64,000 nucleotides of DNA from Dendrophyllia cribrosa (Eukaryota > Cnidaria > Anthozoa > Scleractinia > Dendrophylliidae). The notes under the pieces were generated by a model. That model was given only the letters and a program-made list of their open reading frames with translations, did no database searches and was not told where the DNA came from. The first letter of the stretch is position 1, and every line of letters starts with the position of its first letter. Where the stretch lies: positions 3,076,410 through 3,140,409 of the forward strand of contig JAJLRJ010000001.1 in the NCBI GenBank assembly GCA_024195265.1, given 5' to 3'. The position numbers were made by a program, and so were the translations under genes. Below, piece by piece: positions 1 to 64,000 of the stretch.

Positions 1-46
1 CCTTCCCTTAGTCACAGGTTCCCATTTAAAAGTGCTGGACACTCAC

Positions 47-51267
<51,221 letters not shown>

Positions 51268-51290
51268 AGTTTTGCACAAAACCAGCTCAC

Positions 51291-51345
51291 AACAAATATG
51301 GCCGCCATTTTGAAGCGTCCGCGACAAGCGTGACGTCACGCATAC
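51291..51345 (-). promoter_or_regulatory. Probable DNAAF9 promoter: CRE palindrome plus YY1-like element
   Basis: A perfect 14-bp palindrome GCGTGACGTCACGC (51328-51341) contains the full CREB/ATF site TGACGTCA. Twenty bases further in the direction of transcription lies AAAATGGCGGCCAT (about 51298-51311), a YY1-type core often found at transcription starts of TATA-less promoters. The stretch is CpG-rich against an AT-rich background and lies just before the proposed DNAAF9 start codon and about 0.5 kb after the FAM53 stop codon. Sequence-motif evidence only. Confidence 0.5.
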
Positions 51346-51526
51346 TTGCATCTGATTGGTCGAAAGAGAACATTGCCGCGAAATCCAAATTAGCGCGGTA
51401 AAATTTCAGCTTGAAAAAAGTTTTGTTTATATTTGAGGACACGATTCGCTTGAAGGGATAATATATTACGCTCCTCTCAGGTAAACTTGTACTTCAAATA
51501 CTAAAAAGGCTCTTTTAAACAATATG

Positions 51527-51532
51527 TTTAAT
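51527..51532 (-). terminator. Possible FAM53 polyadenylation signal
   Basis: ATTAAA on the minus strand about 300 nt after the FAM53 stop. It is the common variant signal and precedes the DNAAF9 promoter. No better AATAAA was noticed in between. Confidence 0.3.
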
Positions 51533-51830
51533 ATCATATAACATCCATCTCTCTTCATCTTAATACATCTCCCCGTTCCATTTCCAAGGTATCTTTATCT
51601 CCATGTGACTATAGTGAAAAATTGTTCTGTTATTCGTTTACAGTCTTAATATATGCAAAAATATACAAGACCTGTTACTACATGGACATAATCGCAGATA
51701 TAATGCAACTCCGGCGTCTAAATACATGGCAATAAATAAATGTTTTCTCGTAAGTGGTCCAGGTACGAACGGCTAAATTTACAAACTTCTAAAAGTTTAA
51801 AAGACTATACATTGCAAAGGTTATTTTTTT

Positions 51831-53560
51831 CTAAAAAAGATCTTCTTCGATACAGTTCAGGTCCAAATCCGAGTTAAAATCCAAATGAAACACTCCTTCA
51901 TCTCGTACTTTGGGGTTTAAATTATTTAATCTGCCGTTTTCCAGTTCTGAAATCTTGCTGTTGCCTTTGAGGTCGCTCACGATTTCAATTCCCGAATCCA
52001 GTTGCTTTGTCGGAGAAGAAGTCGGAGTTATCATGATGCTGCAATCTTGGGCGTCCAGGGGAGAGGAAGCGATCGGCTTAAGAGTGAAGTTTTCGCACTC
52101 TGAAAAATAGCTTGTTAATCCTTTTGTAGACCTTTTATTCTGAAAAAGAAAAACATGCATTTGCATTGAGTATCATCTGGAGACAGCATTCGCGTTCATG
52201 CATACAACACGCTGAATTACCATATATTTTGGGATCCGTAACTCCTTTTTTCTATCTCTGCAGCGGTAGTAAGAGGTCTGAAAAAGGAGAAAAAAAGCAC
52301 GCCCGTTTATTACAATCTGAATTACACATTAATCATTTCTAAGACGAAAAAACACAACCGATTTAGAACCCGTGTTTTGTAAAATATTCATAGAAATAAA
52401 TTATTCAAAACTAGTCACTGATTATTTAGCTTCTCGTCAGAAATAAGAAATGACAATTTTTTTCATCATTTTTATGGTGAAAAAAATAGAAACTTGAATC
52501 AAGACCTCTTCCATTTTGGCTAAATCCAGAGCTGGCCTTCTCGCATCAAAGTCATCATCCATTCTTCTTTTCACCCCACAAGTTCTCTTTCCATCAAAGC
52601 AGGGTTGCGAACGGCTTCTATGCAAACCAAGTAAATTCGGTTTCCAATTATAGTTTAAGTCTCTTGTGTTGTGTCCGGTAAGATCGCAATCTGCGCTTTC
52701 GTTTTTCAGGAGTAAATGTTTCTCTTCAAGCGCGTCATTAGCTGAAGCAGGTCTTGGTGTTGGTGAAGCCGGAGGTGTTGAAATAGAGTGCATCTCGTTG
52801 TTTATCTTAAGCGACTCGGCCAATTTCATTTTCTCGTCCGGGCAAGAAACAGATCTTGGTTTTATCCCGCAGTTTTCAATCGGTTGCCAAACCGAAGAAG
52901 CGCGTGGAACCCACAATAATTGCCTCTCTGTGCTTTCGTTATCCGGCAGCGACAGCGAAGAACATAATTTCTTATTAGCGGGTGGCATAGTGGTACAGTG
53001 CATAGTAGATGAGTCCGCCCCAGAACAGTCCTTGCAGTATGTTCGCCTTGGTCGGTGAGATGGATAGCTTCGTGTACGCGAATGTCCAAACATTGATCGC
53101 ACATCTCGACGAAGTCTGTGTGCGAGGGGGCATTCTGAAAGCGAAGGAAAATATCGCATTTTAAACCATGTGTTTTTAGTAGTAGTTGATGCGAACAAAA
53201 ACAATTAATGCGTTATTTCGTGATATTTCTAGGGCGATATACATGTAATAATCTTGCACTAAAGTTACATAATGAATGAAAAACCGAAAGAGTAGAATTG
53301 AAAGTTGTACCTGAAATATGGACAGGTCGGGCTGGCTGAAGACGGAGCTGGATAACGCTACTTATCTGAAAGCAAAGCATTGAAGAGTAAACATCATTGA
53401 AATTCATGTCAACTTGCGCGATCGACTGAGAAAACACACTGGCACAGCTAACAGGTCTTCCTGAGTGAAGCGTAATTCTCATAAAACCTACCTCGGATTC
53501 ATCGCAGGGAAGATCTTCCAAGGACTGGTCTTTCAACTTGTCCGTAATTACCGTCACCAT
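51831..53560 (-). CDS. FAM53: FAM53-family protein, 5 coding exons, 372 codons
   Basis: Exons: 53492-53560, 53311-53365, 52506-53134, 52221-52277 and 51831-52139 (stop TAG at 51831-51833); every junction is in phase. The start MVTVITDKLKDQSLEDL matches the conserved start of vertebrate FAM53A/B/C, which is why 53560 was chosen. The long exon has KKLCSSLSLPDNE followed by SSVWQPI (the family's SLSVP...W-P box, a likely phosphorylation-dependent site), a Pro/Ser/Thr segment (STPPASPTPRPASAND) and RSRSQPCFDGKRTCGVKRR followed by ARRPALDLAKMEE, the basic nuclear-localisation region. The acidic end (DLDLNCIEEDLF) also fits the family. Length is close to vertebrate members (about 390-420). Known role: FAM53B/simplet promotes nuclear beta-catenin and Wnt output; applying that here is inference. 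Which vertebrate paralogue it matches cannot be told; a single pre-duplication gene is likely. Confidence 0.87.
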
Positions 53561-53608
53561 AGTTGAGTTGCCACATGAAGGCCACGATCTCGACTTCTTT
53601 GTAGTCAA

Positions 53609-56600
53609 TGACAGAATATAAATTTAATGAGTGACGCGCTCGGCAGTCAGCTTACTAACACTTGTCGACTGCCCTGAAAGAGAATTAAACCGGATCTTAG
53701 CCGTCATAAATATAAATTAGGTAAATTCGAAAAAAAAAAATCATGAATCTTAACCGATCGTGGACATATCGCTTGCGATCGCAGCTAAACTAACCTCTTT
53801 CCACACCGTGACATTTTGGGTCCAATTTCGCAGTCGTTGTAGTAGTAGTAAATTTCACTTAATCGTGGCATCTAATCGACACAGCGATGCTTCGAGGCCT
53901 GGAACAAACAAATTTATCATATTATTCTTATTTTCCTTTAGTTCCCCGTCTCATTCAATTCACTTATTTTTGCATCAAGCCCAAACCCTCGGGCAAGAAC
54001 ACAATTACCTAGCTTAGTACACGATCAAAATGAAATTTACAAAGCGAAGCATTTCACCGCTACTAAGAATACACATTTACGTTTCATTTAGGGAAAATCC
54101 CTCGTACACCTACGTTTGGCGACGTAATGAGCTGATACCTTGGTTCGAAACCGGATTAGTTCGAGGCTTGATGAAAATCGAAGAAATTTCGCGAAGATTT
54201 TCTTCGAATGTGTACAACGATGACTAGTTTGGAGGGCTTTTGTGGCCTCTAAATGCCGAATTGGGTCCGGCTGATATAAATGTCATCTTGTAAAGAACAA
54301 CCTTCTAAACCAATCAGAGCTCGCCTACGGGTAAAGAGCCGGTCTTGATTGGTGGACGTTTTCCGCTGACGTTCAATTCTTTACCATCAATGAATTTGGA
54401 AGCAAAAGAAATATTTCATTACCCCAATGAGCCAACCAGAATCTATTCTCACAACCCGGAGTTTGTCAAAAATTACTCTAATGAATTCACTAGCACCTTA
54501 ACTCCAAACAGAACGTCACTTTTGACACGATCAGCTTCCTACTTCGATATTATTGTGGAAAATAGAAAAGAAAGAAATTTGCGAGTTGTATTTGTTTCCT
54601 TTTGTGCAGCGCTTCCTCCTGTAAAAATAGAAATGCAATTTATGATCTACGCTTTGTTTTCATCTACCGGTCGTTATCCATTTCTCACAGGGAAAATTCT
54701 CTAGCAAGGGGTGAACCGAACGGCAAGCTAGTAAATTTAGATGCAGTGACCAAAACATTATTCTTAATTTCTCGACGAATTTCCCTGATTTCCTTTCGGT
54801 GAGGTGAAATGGAAAAACAAATTGAAGTTGTTATTGTGGTAATGAATTATACATATTCTATCTATACACACAATTCAGATGCGATATTCGATTATTCAAA
54901 TTAGCACAGGCTCTATTTTTTTACTGTGCTGCTTGTGTAAGTTTTTCTCGTTAACACGATTTAAGTGCTATTGTTCACCATAACCTAACTGAGGCACACA
55001 ATTTGGCAAACTTCCTTTCTCTGAAACTCGAGGAGAACAAATTAATATTTCGAAAAACATGGCTGATAAACAACTAAAACCAATTTTTAGCTCGCATTTT
55101 CTTGTGTGCCTTTTTCAGCTCACCCTTGTCAATATGTTTGATTTGTGCTTGCAGCGTGACGCAACTTCTTTTGTTTTGATTCCGGAAAAAAATCCTTTGA
55201 GTACTTAAATCTCACTATCGAACTGCGTGGAATAGAGAAATGATTGGAAGAATTTCGACGATATTTCGAAAGCATTGCCAAGACTACGTGATCAAACACA
55301 AGAAAACCTCTGAGATCGGATCTTCTTGCATGCCAGCTTGCCGCTTCGGCCGATCGCGAATCGTTCGCAGCAATGGGCAAGATCAACTTGTAAGGGCCCG
55401 TAAGCTTAAAAGTGACACTCAAAAGGGAAAAAGCTTAAAATAGGAGTTAATTTATTCATGTGACCAGGTTTGTTGCCCTGCAATTTGCTGCAAGTTTGAA
55501 TAGCTAAGCAGTTAGTAAATAAGGTAGTGAATTTAGCATATCAGTGACTGTTTGATGAAAGTTTACAGTTGGGGGGCATTTTTGAAAAATGGTCCAAATT
55601 AATGGTTTCATGTTCGAAATGGGTTACAACTTCGCAAACTGCTTACATTTCGGTTTATTTGCGCCTAAGTGCGATTTTTCATCGGTAAACAATATTTCTG
55701 GTGTAAATGCAAAACACAGGGAAACAGAGGTTATCTTGGCGATTGGGGTGAACGTTCGCGCGATAAGATTTCCAAATTACAGAGAAGTATTGAGGTTTCA
55801 ATAAGCAGACATGGAAGGTTTTGTTCCACTCTAACTACATAGCGTTTGCTTGAATTTAAGAAAAACTAAAATGCTTGGTTGTAAAATATTGCCCCTCGGG
55901 CACACCACAAGGAAATATTTCTTCACATTTTGCAGGAGATGATGTGTTACCACATAGGGAGCAGAAACGCAAATTCGATTCAAACAGTTTTAACCTACCG
56001 TAGGCTGTATTTCCATGAATGAAAGTTTCTTTTTTCCGCAGCATACTTTAGCCTAACCACCTGCGTAGAATTTATACTGATTCTCTCTTTTTTTCGTTTT
56101 AAGTCGAAGACTCCGTTACGCTAAAAAACATTTTACACCGTTACACTTCCCGTTTCCCTGTTCCTCCAACAATGCATATAGCAAAAAGAAGAAGAAGAAA
56201 GAAAGCAAATCTACATTTAATTGGTTGCTGAGTCATCTTTTTCAAATTTGAAATTGTTTCAATGAAAAATCCCGGGGATCATTTTAAAATGAATTTATAA
56301 AAAGCTCGATGCTCCTAGAAAAGATCAGAAGGTGAATCTAAGGTTGAATATACCCTCAGGGTAAAAAGTGCAGGAACTAAATATCTTAATTTCTCCGCCT
56401 GCATAGCATACCTACCGCACAGTTACCGCTTTTTCAAAGAAAAAACGGGTCTATATATTTATATGTGGACTGAAAAGATATTATATTGTCACTCCGTCTT
56501 TTTTAAAACGAGATTGCAATCGCAGTTTCTTTGCGTTATCACCGGAGAATTAATGCACTGTAGAACGAAGTGAATAAAATAGTAAATAATTTGACGTGGA

Positions 56601-59600
56601 TTCCACTTAGAGGAGTAACTGTAAATGTCTTGGAACCAATTCAACCTGACATTTGCTTTAAAATCAAGGGATCGATTGCTTTTCAATTGCCATATATGAC
56701 TTGTCTTGTCTCCGGCTTGGAAGACCTTGAATTGGCGTGTACACTTCTGAATTTCTGCCGGCTCGTCAGGTAGCTTAATTTATACTGAGCCAGCTATCAG
56801 ATATCAGAAAACTTTCAAATGTTCTTCTCCGCTGTGAAGTAAATATAGCTGATGTTTTTCGCGTGTGCAAAACAATTGCGCAATTTTTACCGCATTTGAA
56901 GACAAGCTCGTTTTGCCTGTCATTCAAAAGTTCCTGTTTTAAAAATTAAAATATAAATCTTAGTTCGAGGCTCTTTCTATACAAGATGCGAATTTGCTTA
57001 GAAAATCTAATCTTTGAAGAAAGAAAGCCCCTATTTTAATGCCGAGATTATAAATCGACATCCGCCGAACGCTACAAAGCTTGTTTCATTTCCAATTTTG
57101 TCCGAACTTCATTAATATTTTATGACATTGATATATGCGCGCTCAAGCACCCCTCTTTAGTTTTCATTTTGTATATGGACGACCCATAAAAAGCCTTGCA
57201 TACAGCTTTGATGCAAATCCAATTTTATCGTGTTCTTACTTGCGCGAAACGCAATTGTAGCTTTGAAATAAAGCATCTTTGGGGGTTCCCAATGTTTTGT
57301 ACCTGTTGTGTGTTGTGAAATATGTTGCTAGTGTGTTATCACGTTTATTTCCCGAAATATCGCGCTTATTCACGAGGTCGCCACATGGTCCATTCTCATG
57401 AGCAGAAAGATGACTTAATTTACATTTCATGTTTTCTCAGTTATATACAAACTAATATTATTAGAAGAAGAATTTATAGGAGCAAAATTAAATAAATCTG
57501 CTCACAACCTTCAAGGTTTCTTTCGCTGTTCCATCATTTCAATTGCATTGCTTCATAATTTGGTAATGTTGTAAATCATTTAATGGCAATTTTATCCACC
57601 CAATACTATACTGACTTGCAGAGCGCCCGACTAAGGCAACCGAATCTGGCAATTGTTTTAAACATGTAGAGAAATTTTTACATTGCTTATATACCTACCT
57701 GTACCCACTCGCTTTGTGGAAGGATCTTCAATGGGAACGTTAGCGGACTTCCAGTCTACACAGATAACCGATTTGTGCGCTTTCTCCGCCTTGATATGCG
57801 GAAGGACCGAACGAGAACTTCAAAGTATGGGCGGGTGCTAGAATGCACTGGAAGGAACGTTTTCACGCGCGCGAAAGATGCTATATGTGTGACGCAATAT
57901 TGGTACAAGGTCCGCATAACATTTATGTTATATTATTCAGCTATTCAAGGTCTAAAACGAAAATCGTTCCACCCCAGTCGATTTAGATACACTATACAAT
58001 AGATAACATAGCTTTCAAGGTAATTTTTATGGTTTATTCTATTCATAAATTTTATCTTACTTGTTTCAAAATACACATTTTTCTATGGAACTTGTTTCGG
58101 ATTGGTTCGTCTGCTAATGGGAGTCTTTTTGTCCAGCTAGCGGTGGGATTTTTTTATATATATAATAAACCGAATAATATGGGCACTTTCATATATTTAT
58201 GAATGGGCGGGAAAACCTTCTGAAAGCAGTGCAATTCCCATATCTAAAAACAAAAGAGTTGGTTTTAATTTATTAAAAGAATAAAATCAAGAAGTTTTTA
58301 ATTAAAAAAATCGAAAACGAAAAAAGCACTGATTGCTATAAAAGCATCCAGTTAAGTTACCTTAGAAACAAATGGTTCCATTTAGAATTTTTTTTAAAAA
58401 ACAGCACCTTTTCGTGGATATTTCGTTTGTTTTCATTTCAAGTTGATTTCTATTTTGCTGTGATATACGAATTTGACCGCAGTTTGAACACTTCAACACT
58501 ATCGAATTTATAAGTGTGTACTTGGTATTAATAATTATGCAAATAACGCGATATCGGGTCACGAAAACAGTCTCATATCTTGAATTGAATGATATCCTCC
58601 AAGCGACTGGATTTATACATGCTAAATTTCGTATACAGTAAGGGGGCTCAATCCTTTCGGCAAACTTGAGGAGTCACGAAACTTTCCATTCAGTTCACAA
58701 TGCAATCCACGTTTGGCTTTAAACGGGCTTTTCAATGGGCAAAAAATTGTTTTGATTTTCTTTTTATCAATCTTCAAAAGCTCATATTGGCTCAGGCGGC
58801 TCATTGTCTTTTTCCAATAATTTCCCACCATAACAACGGCCAATAAAACAGGGTAAAAGGTCAAATTAAAAAGTTTATAATCCAGCTATCACAGGCCGAG
58901 CATTTTGATTAGCTCAGCAAACAAGCTTCTAAAATTAACTAAAGCTATTAGCGAGTCAGAAAAGCTAACATCCTGTAACTCTTATTACCAGCTGAGCGGC
59001 TAGTAAAATTTCATCTTTCCCTGCTGCCTTACCAGCCTTCATGCACTTTATTATTATAGCTTTAGTATTCAAAACATGCGGCATCTATATTTTTCTGATA
59101 TGAACTTGTTCGAGGCGCTCTATCATTAAACCGGTGTTGTGAAACAAAACTGAGCCGTACTGGTTTGCGAACGTTGCCGAACTTCATTCTGTACATTTTT
59201 TGGCTCGAAGCTGATTTTTTTTTTCTCAAGTGAACACGACTATCACGTTTCCCTTTTTTTTTTCTCCACAATCGTGTTCGCATTTTCTTTCTTTTTTTCT
59301 GGCTTTCTTTTTATGGCTTGCATTAAGCCAAACATTTGGTTTGCAATTTTCATCCGTGATGATATTAGGCAAGGTCGCGCCGTTTTTTCCCCAATTTTGC
59401 ATAAAGGAAGCCATAGTTTATGTGTATAAATAGTACAACTGAATCGCTTAGTCATTGAAAGGCGATAAAAATTGATAAGCATCGAATGAAAACAGCTAAA
59501 AATTCCTGTCAATACGACATGACAGATTCGTTGACCACTCTACTTATCGTGTCATGGATTTACAAATAGGTTTTCTAATGACAGATTGAACATTGCCCAT

Positions 59601-59930
59601 AACATCGCTTATGCATCATTGTATCCGGCAATTCTAGAAACGTTTTCTTTAATAAGAAAGTCTTAGCAACGTTGTGCTTTGAGGTGTTTTGAGGTGTGAC
59701 GATGTTTTCACTTTCATCATTGCATTCTTTTTAGATAAGTCACGTTCCAGAAAGCTTAACTTTATACTGTTGTCTATCATGAGTAGAAACTGCCCTGAAT
59801 GCATCAGAACGTTCGATCGTTGTGTATTGTACCAGCTATTAAAAGAACACGGTCTAACCAACGCGGTTCGTTCGATTGTTGTGCCATATAACATACCACG
59901 TGAAAATATGCCTGGTATTCTTTTCAGCGC
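53609..59930. other. Upstream of FAM53, no gene recognised
   Basis: Will include the FAM53 5' untranslated exon(s) and promoter, which I cannot place. Several open frames of 60-119 codons exist on both strands (for example 54345-54704 plus, 55240-55443 plus) but none shows family motifs or clear splice-phased partners. Confidence 0.5.
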
Positions 59931-60010
59931 CCTGCTGGTATCGAACCTCGGTCTCCGGCTTGCAAGGCAGACGTGATCAGAATAGGTCGCTCGGCCTGCA
60001 CACGTGGAGT
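59930..60010 (-). mobile_element. Possible tRNA-derived fragment
   Basis: Minus strand reads cgtctgccttgcaagccgga then gaccgaggttcgatacca, resembling the anticodon arm (loop cttgcaa) and T-arm of an alanine-type tRNA, but the acceptor and D arms are missing or decayed. Confidence 0.35.
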
Positions 60011-63000
60011 CAGTGATTTCACTTAGGATCGACTTAGCCCGATCTAAATATTCAGATAAATACGTAGCATTTGAAAAATAAATTTGATCAATTATTTTCT
60101 CTTAATTTGATTCACTTAGTAAGAATATTCCTTGCAGTCAGTTTCATATATTAACTGACTAGCTTTTCTAACTGAGGCGAAATTTACGGCTTTCAGTTAA
60201 AATTGACGCAAAATTAATGAAATGAAAACTTTTCCTTTAGTAGGGCAAGGTTGATAGCCGATATATATATATATACCCTAAGGCACGGATGTTCTCTTCA
60301 ACACAGCACCATCATGGTTAATTAGCTAGACCTGACAGGATTAGCGCTCAAAACTAAAAAGCAGACGTGGACAGCTGTTTCGCCCTTATTGCACAGAACA
60401 CCACTCAAACGGAGGATGATAAGCCTGTGGTCGGATTCCCACGCCCAGAGATTCAGAGGTTTGAATTCTAGTTCCGTCTTTTTTCCTTAAGGGAAGAGAC
60501 CTCGCTCCTTGTTATCTCTCTCCATCCATGTAATGGGTACTAGAGAACTGTTAGAGAACGTAACAAAATGGGGTGGGGGAGGGTTACCCTGTGGTGTGAT
60601 TGTAATGAACTTAATTTCTTGGATAAATGTAATTGCTTCATTCTGAGAAAACCGGTTTTAATAGGCCATTTCGACAAAACGGTGCATCGTGCAATATGAA
60701 TTACGTCATATTGCAGACGACCATGAGACAACCTCAGACCTTCGATCAAGTCTATTGCCCTATACCTTGAACTGAGATCGTTAAAAAGTTCCAAGGGACT
60801 ATAAAGGGCACAAACAAATAAATTTTAGCGTAAAATTCCCATGCAAAATGCCCTGACTACCCATCAGTAAAAAATCTAAACAGCAAGGGTACACTACTCA
60901 CAAACTCCGCCGTAAACCTTCGCTGTTATCCACTGCATGTAGCCCGTATCTTACACACATGCGCACAGCCATATTGCTGTCTATAGATTACCTATAAAGC
61001 ACCGTTTTTTCCACTGATTCCGCGGTAATGGCCCGGACGGCCACGTGGCTCGCGAGACATTTGCATTCTCGGAGTTGTTCTCAGATCTTGACCACATTCA
61101 ACCGTCAAGCGAATGATCCAACGCCAATATACAGCTATATACAATCGCTCGATTCCATAAGAGTAAAGTTAAACAATAGTATGCCAAGAAACTGAAATCA
61201 CCTTCTTCTGCTTCCCCAAATAAGTCACCAAATAAGAAAAAGTGAAAGATAAAACATGTATTTCAGCTAATAGCATATATATATATATTGAGTAGAAGCA
61301 AAATCTAATTTTATGTGGATAATCATTAATTTACCTCATGGTCAAACCAGTACGTTTCTAGAAGGTCAGTTCTCCTTTGTATGTCATTCAAGCCCAAAAT
61401 TAAATATAAACAGCAGATTATGGAACAAAAGGAACGCTTTGTCGCCTAAATGTGAAGTTGTTTTTATGTCAGAGGTACCTGTTCTCAAAGGAAGCCGGCA
61501 TTTCAAGTACAGTTGAAATGCGTTTTCTTAATAAACAAAAGACGAGTACTGTTTTTCATCTTTTGTTCATCTTTTGTTCCTTAGTTTATAAATATGAAAC
61601 TGAGGTTATACTATCGTAGCGTTTTAGACCACCTTGTCAGTAATTTTTCTATATATTTATTTTATTCAGTCAGCTTGTACAGACAAGCCATCGATCACTA
61701 CTGCTGGAAAGAGCATCTTTTTAACAAACCTTGAAAATCAGAGAGTTAATATACCCGTTGAGAAGCGGAGATATGGGTCGATAAATGTCAACATGTTTAT
61801 ATGGCGGTATTAAAATCTTGCCATACCTTGTATGCAGGATTACCATCATACAAATGTCTGTAAAAGAAATTACCTATATCTTCGCTTATAACCAAGATAT
61901 AACGCTCAAATTTTTAAGGTCTTGCTAATTTAAAGGTATCCTTAAAATATATATCGATGGTTTTTCTGTCCGAGCCGAAATTACAAATATGGAAAAACCA
62001 CGAGATGGTCTATATTAAAATTTCTTCAGTTTCCGAAGTACGAAGCGATCTAAAAGCTAACATCAAATAGATTAGTATATATATCCGTACAATCATGCAT
62101 GACAAAAATTAATATTTTGAGTGGTGCGAAAATCTAATCTTTAGGAAACAGCAATATGTCATATATTTGGCGTGCCTGGGTAATCTAGAGGTAGAAAATT
62201 GTTCATATACGGTATCCTTGATACACTAGTTCAATAACTTCTGTCAGTTCAATGTGCAATAACAGGAAGGAATAAGATACTGTATGTCGTCACGTGCTTT
62301 TATATCTCTTTCGCGTTCATAAAAAAAAAAGATAAGTTTGAATATGTTGACAGTTTCATCCAGAAAACCATCTTAAGGCTGATGAACCACGTGGAATTTT
62401 AAAACAGAGAAACTTTGGCCAATCAGAGATCATGTTATACCGAGTGATTTGCCGTCACTGTTACAACAACCAACATACTACTGTTGTTATTAAATTGACA
62501 ATTGTGTTCTGGAAAGATAAGGAAAACATTGTATTTTAACGTAAAGATAAACATTTCCGTGTTTTCTTCTTCTATAGTGCGTGCTTTTCATTCAATTGAA
62601 AAACGCTATTATTTTGTCCCGCAGTGTCTTAAGGCAAACCGAAATCGAGTAAAAATCAACAAGATGGCGCTTCCTTTCTTTTGAAACACTGCAAATTTTC
62701 ATTAACGTCAAAGGTATTGTTTCACTCGATAAACATAATTCAAACATCGAACTATTTTGAGACGTTTGTATGACGGGTTCACGAGACAGACGCGATAACA
62801 ATTCCAAAAGGTTCAAAACCGCCTTAATAAAGCGACAAAACATAAAAAAATATTTGCGGGGTGTTACAGTTCTAACATGCGGTGATACTCTATTGAAATT
62901 GTGGGGATCAGTTAGGAGAATCTGTGTGTTGATATCATGGCATAAAAATCTTACCGCTACAAGACTGAAGTCTGTTAGGTCCTGTGTGTTGTAAAACGCA

Positions 63001-64000
63001 AAGCAGTCGGTTTTTCGATCCGGCGGACTCGCGGACTACGCTTAGCAAATCCAGTTTTAGCTGTTAGCTACAGTTGGATTTTCATGTTAGCTAGAAACCT
63101 GCCGCTATGTTTTTGTTCACCCAATGTACTTGACCATGTGGTTTCAATCTGATGCCAAGTTCAATTCGCCTCTATTTAGCTAAAAGGAATACAACTCTTG
63201 AGTTTCAGAACAGCTGAACTTACATTGGCAAGCCGGAATCACTGAAACACTTGTCGGGAAACTGACTGCTGGTGTTCTCCAGCTTTTGGCGGGAAAACCA
63301 CTTGGTCACGTATAGCTTCAGTTTTCAAATAAATGTTGTTGTAAGATAAAGGAGTGAAGACTAATTAAGGTCTTATTTTATACGAATTGGCCAGTTATAT
63401 TACATTTAACTTTGTCTTCCACTGAAATGTTTTATAATGTGTTTACGAAATAAAATAGATCTGATTCGAATTTTAATCTGAGGAAAATCATTTCACGCGA
63501 ACAATAGCTACTTTAGGTCGCTTCTGTGCATGGCGCAATATCAAATTAAGACAATATTTTTGCAATTATTTCTATGTATAGGTTTTCCTCTGTCTGGTCT
63601 AGACCAAAGCCAAAATCTCTTTCAGACTGAATTACTGAAAGGAGCAGTTTGTTTCAGCTTAGTAGAGAAAGGAAGTCAACTGATCAGAAATGCTCCTGAT
63701 TTTCTGGCGAATTACTCAATATAAAGCAGGACCAATAGTTTATTTGATCTCTGAAAATTGTTTTCAGTGAACAAATATGATTAGCAAGATGTTGGATACG
63801 GACCGTGTATGATCGACTTTCTGTCAGATTTAGCGTCAGTCAAATTGCTTAGCCGACGTGCTCTGAATTTCAATGAATCAACTTCGGTGAACAACGGCCA
63901 ACAACTTCTCTCCTTGAAACACGTATTCACATCATATTCATGGAGGCGACGAAATATTACTTCCGAATGCAACTAAGATATATGTACGAACTATGGCTAA
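60011..64000. other. No gene recognised
   Basis: AT-rich sequence with short (at)n runs at about 60260 and 61276. Short open frames only; no splice-phased coding series found. Confidence 0.55.

Noticed and set aside
52666..53058. 130-codon plus-strand frame
   Set aside because: Antisense shadow of the long FAM53 exon, whose minus-strand frame has the family motifs.
54345..54704. 119-codon plus-strand frame upstream of FAM53
   Set aside because: Lies in the probable FAM53 promoter region; no motif or neighbouring exons.
59689..59976. 95-codon plus-strand frame with Cys residues
   Set aside because: Its end overlaps a tRNA-like repeat fragment and no domain can be named.

Overview
The window is nuclear DNA from an animal, most likely an anthozoan cnidarian such as a stony coral. 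The evidence is AT-rich sequence, many short coding exons with GT/AG borders, tRNA-derived SINEs, L1-like and L2/CR1-like LINE fragments, and a very dense load of short terminal-inverted-repeat elements (MITEs). There are no bacterial operons. The genus is an inference.

Two protein genes can be supported, both on the minus strand. The first is a very large gene starting near 51267 and leaving the window at position 1. By joining 37 exons with checked splice phase I recover about 987 codons of DNAAF9 (C20orf194/shulin), a cytoplasmic factor for axonemal outer dynein arms. It holds a P-loop-like segment in exon 26, a conserved block ending in CVDPLN (exon 29) and a charged helical tail. The C-terminus lies beyond the left edge. 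The second gene, immediately upstream (51831-53560), is a five-exon FAM53-family gene of 372 codons with the family's N-terminal MVT-I motif, a SLSLP motif and an SRSQPC/KRR basic region. The stop codon of FAM53 is only about 0.5 kb from a CRE/YY1-like promoter that probably starts DNAAF9.

Layout: 1-4.5 kb, last visible DNAAF9 exons plus several MITEs. 4.5-15.4 kb, two huge introns packed with MITEs, a pogo-like MITE and a 1.57-kb foldback element with a LINE fragment inside. 15.4-36.1 kb, the bulk of the coding exons with SINEs and nested MITEs between them. 36.1-51.2 kb, a 15-kb first intron with a 66-bp satellite (broken by a MITE and an L1-like fragment), long hairpins, a hAT-like 1.3-kb element and tandem duplications. 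51.2-53.6 kb, promoter and FAM53. 53.6-64 kb, no gene that I can recognise.

No evidence of a new enzymatic system was found. The most informative features are nested transposon insertions with exact target-site duplications, several MITE families with diagnostic ends, and splice oddities in DNAAF9 (a 13-nt exon, a GC-AG intron, tandem AG acceptors and an out-of-frame upstream ORF that overlaps the start codon).
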